Program-made: the position numbers and the translations under genes
Notes under the pieces: model-generated
The model's input: only the letters and a program-made list of their open reading frames with translations
What the model was told of the DNA's origin: nothing
The model's database searches: none
In this document: one piece after another, positions 31,197 through 33,104 of the stretch
How positions within the stretch are numbered: the first letter of the stretch is position 1
How the letters are laid out: each line of letters opens with the position of its first letter
Source: JADHUC01 sp964617665
Lineage (GTDB): Bacteria > Planctomycetota > Planctomycetia > Pirellulales > Pirellulaceae
Reading direction: 5' to 3'
Assembly: GCA_964617665.1 (NCBI GenBank)
Contig: CAZUAH010000095.1
Location: 1 to 33,104, forward strand
DNA length: 33,104 nucleotides

Positions 31197-32306
31197 ATGC
31201 GAAACGAACTCTTGACAACAATAGCGGTCCTGTGCGGCCTCCTCGTCGCCGCGCAATCTTCTTCAGCGCAAGTTTTGAACCACAGACAAGAGGCTCGCAT
31301 CCTGCAGCGATTTCCTCAGGCAGACCGGGATGGCGACGGGAGACTATCTTCCGAGGAGATCGCACCGCTGCGCGAGCGGCTTAAGCAGCTACTGGTAAAG
31401 CGGGGGGGGACAAAGCAGAAGGGGGTGGAAATGAAAGGTCCGGCGGCAACCTACGCTGACCTGCAATACGGCGACCATAAGAACACGGTGATGGATGTCT
31501 GGCTGGCGGATTCGGAAAAACCGGCACCCATCGTCGTCGCCATTCATGGCGGCGGCTTCAGGGGCGGCGACAAGTCGAAGTACCATGACTGCGAGGAACT
31601 CAGGAAGTGCCTTGAAAATGGCGTTTCGTTCGCCACGATCAACTACCGGTTCCGTGACGAGGATCCGCGCGGGATTATGGCGTGTCTCCATGACAGCAAG
31701 CGGGCGATCCAGTTCATTCGCCACCATGCAAAAGAATGGAATATCGACAAGGAGCGGGTTGCGGCTTACGGCGGTTCGGCGGGTGCCGGCACTACGCTCT
31801 GGCTGGCGTGCCACGACGAAATGGCGGACCCTGAAAATCCCGATCCGGTGCTGCGCCAGTCCACGCGTCTTGCCGTGGGCGGGCTGAATGGCACGCAAGC
31901 GACGTACGACATACTGCAATGGAAAGAATTCATCCCAGCGAAACAAGAGTTAACTTCTGAGCTGGAGAAAGCCCGCGAGCCGGTGCTGCTAGAGTTCTAC
32001 GGGGTTCAGTCGCTCGATGAACTGGATACGCAAAAGGGCAAAACGATCCGGAGAGAGTACGACATGCTAGCCTGGATGACTGCGGATGACCCGCCGCTCT
32101 GGATGAAGAACGGCCAGCGCGGTGGCCCGGCGGCTCCGGGAGACAAGGGGCACATTAACCACCATCCGGCGCACGTCGTGCGTTTGAAAGAGCGGGCCGA
32201 GGAGGTCGGCATGAATGTCGTCGCTATCGCGCCAAACGCCGGCCTGGCACCAAAGCCGGAAGTTAGCATGATCGACTTCTTCTTTAAACACCTTGACGTG
32301 AAATAG
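31197..32306 (+). CDS. Exported alpha/beta hydrolase with an N-terminal EF-hand
   Basis: The 369-residue product starts at 31197, with AAGGAG nine bases upstream, and has a signal peptide (LLTTIAVLCGLLVAAQSSSA). A calcium-binding EF-hand loop follows at residues 43-54 (DRDGDGRLSSEE). The hydrolase domain (about 85-369) has the oxyanion motif HGGG (117-120) and the nucleophile elbow GGSAG with S194, as in BD-FAE/hormone-sensitive-lipase type esterases. TADDPPLWM near 290 is the usual loop before the acid residue. The final histidine is not at a typical GHG site; GDKGHINHHPAH may supply it. Likely an exported esterase acting on acylated carbohydrates. A run of eight G (31402-31409) occurs early in the gene. 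Confidence 0.9.
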   Translation: MRNELLTTIAVLCGLLVAAQSSSAQVLNHRQEARILQRFPQADRDGDGRLSSEEIAPLRERLKQLLVKRGGTKQKGVEMKGPAATYADLQYGDHKNTVMDVWLADSEKPAPIVVAIHGGGFRGGDKSKYHDCEELRKCLENGVSFATINYRFRDEDPRGIMACLHDSKRAIQFIRHHAKEWNIDKERVAAYGGSAGAGTTLWLACHDEMADPENPDPVLRQSTRLAVGGLNGTQATYDILQWKEFIPAKQELTSELEKAREPVLLEFYGVQSLDELDTQKGKTIRREYDMLAWMTADDPPLWMKNGQRGGPAAPGDKGHINHHPAHVVRLKERAEEVGMNVVAIAPNAGLAPKPEVSMIDFFFKHLDVK

Positions 32307-32833
32307 ACTCGGACAAACATCTTGGCTTGCTCAAGCAAATTTCTTTGTCTCGCATGCCGTGGCACCCGTGTCGCGACACTGCGATGACGGGTCTGGCTCG
32401 CCAGTCTTTGCGCGCATCCGAGTGCGCCTGGCCTCGTATCGTCTCGCCGCGTCCGCGGGCGTCTCCGGCGCAGTTTAGTGGTCAACGCTTGGTTCGATAG
32501 GACCGAGACGGATTACCGCCAAGCACGCTGGCCCCAGAGACCGGAAGATGCTCGGGCGGATGTGACCTCAGCGTGCAAGAACCACTCCGCGGCCGGGCAT
32601 TCGAGCAAGGCGAGGCAACCACATCGAGGCACTTGTCAATTTCAGATGTAAGCAGTGGCGGCCCTATCAGCAGATTCTGCCGCGCGGTTACACCGAGTGC
32701 CGTACGTCTCGCAAACGGGGCGTTACAGACTGTTTACATTCGTTTGCCCGGAAAACCCCCGCCCCGGTAAACTCGTCTAGTAGAATGTTGGTAGGGGCGT
32801 TTGGGCGGTGACTTTTTCGTGGGAGAGCGGACC
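32307..32833. other. Intergenic stretch without a supported gene
   Basis: These 527 bases separate the hydrolase from the next exported protein. A small stem (TTGC-TCAA-GCAA, 32327-32338) followed by ATTTCTTT lies 20 bases after the hydrolase stop and might terminate it, but the stem is only four to five base pairs. No reading frame has a ribosome site or recognisable protein sequence. I see no other structure that I can support. Confidence 0.4.
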
Positions 32834-33104
32834 ATGTTCATGATTGGGCGAATCGGTGTTGTCGGCGTATACGTGGTGAGAGCGTTCGGCCTGGGAGGGC
32901 TGTGGCTGGCCTGCTGGGCGTTGGGGTTGGCGGCCGACCCGAAACCGGCGCGGGCTGGCGATGAGGCTGGGGTGCAACCGGCCGAAGCGGTCGCGACGCC
33001 GTTGGCCAAGGCCAAGGCCGCTATGCAGGACAAGGCTTGGGCTCCGGCCTTGGAAATGCTCGAAACGCATGTGAAATCGAAGGCTGCGGACGCCGACGAA
33101 GCCC
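32834..33104 (+). CDS. Start of an exported TPR-like protein (partial)
   Basis: The first 90 codons of a gene that leaves the window. The ATG at 32834 has GGGAGAG six bases upstream. The N-terminus (GVYVVRAFGLGGLWLACWAL, then GLAADPKPARA) is a signal peptide. After an Ala/Pro/Glu-rich spacer the sequence AKAAMQDKAWAPALEMLETH begins what looks like a tetratricopeptide helix pair. Further domains cannot be judged. GC content is high, as in most neighbours. Confidence 0.75.
   Translation, partial: MFMIGRIGVVGVYVVRAFGLGGLWLACWALGLAADPKPARAGDEAGVQPAEAVATPLAKAKAAMQDKAWAPALEMLETHVKSKAADADEA

Overview
The window looks like a chromosomal segment from a planctomycete, probably an uncultured Pirellulales-type member. 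This is an inference from gene content: large exported PQQ-type propeller proteins with a methyltransferase-like N-terminus, a DUF1593/Sde182-type protein, a hydrazine-synthase-alpha-like cytochrome fused to an FGE-like domain, a Gfo/Idh/MocA oxidoreductase, and REP-like palindromes. No rRNA, tRNA, CRISPR array, transposase or integrase was seen.

Layout. Positions 1-5702 hold the tail of a c-type cytochrome on the plus strand, then a minus-strand run of exported proteins: an unknown 203-residue protein, a right-handed beta-helix protein, a small secreted protein and a TPR protein. Positions 5703-10614 hold a divergently oriented two-gene unit: a 1207-residue cytoplasmic protein with an HD phosphohydrolase domain followed by an Hsp90/HtpG-like GHKL ATPase, then an endonuclease/exonuclease/phosphatase (EEP) family nuclease. 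This is the best candidate for an undescribed system, most plausibly a defence or conflict module. It is bordered by gene debris at 10615-11371: a frameshifted fragment matching the C-terminus of the HD-GHKL gene and a broken FAD oxidoreductase interrupted by a large inverted repeat.

Positions 11434-20901 hold a DUF1593-type protein that appears internally deleted, a protein with an FMN-binding-like motif, a membrane-anchored WD40 protein, and the HzsA-like/di-heme/FGE-like fusion. Positions 21117-24580 form a tightly overlapping GntR - ABC ATPase - ABC permease operon, in which the permease carries a large extra C-terminal soluble domain. Positions 24687-30295 hold an exported alpha-helical (toroid-like) protein, a composite palindrome array, and a PQQ propeller plus Gfo/Idh/MocA pair, followed by a possible terminator. 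After a gene-poor stretch come an exported EF-hand alpha/beta hydrolase (31197-32306) and the start of another exported TPR protein running off the window.

Most genes with a signal peptide suit the carbohydrate and redox chemistry typical of planctomycete envelopes. The HD-GHKL/EEP pair stands out: both products are cytoplasmic, the large gene has a sharp internal GC mosaic, and a duplicate fragment lies next to it. All family assignments come from reading motifs by eye; no database search was run.
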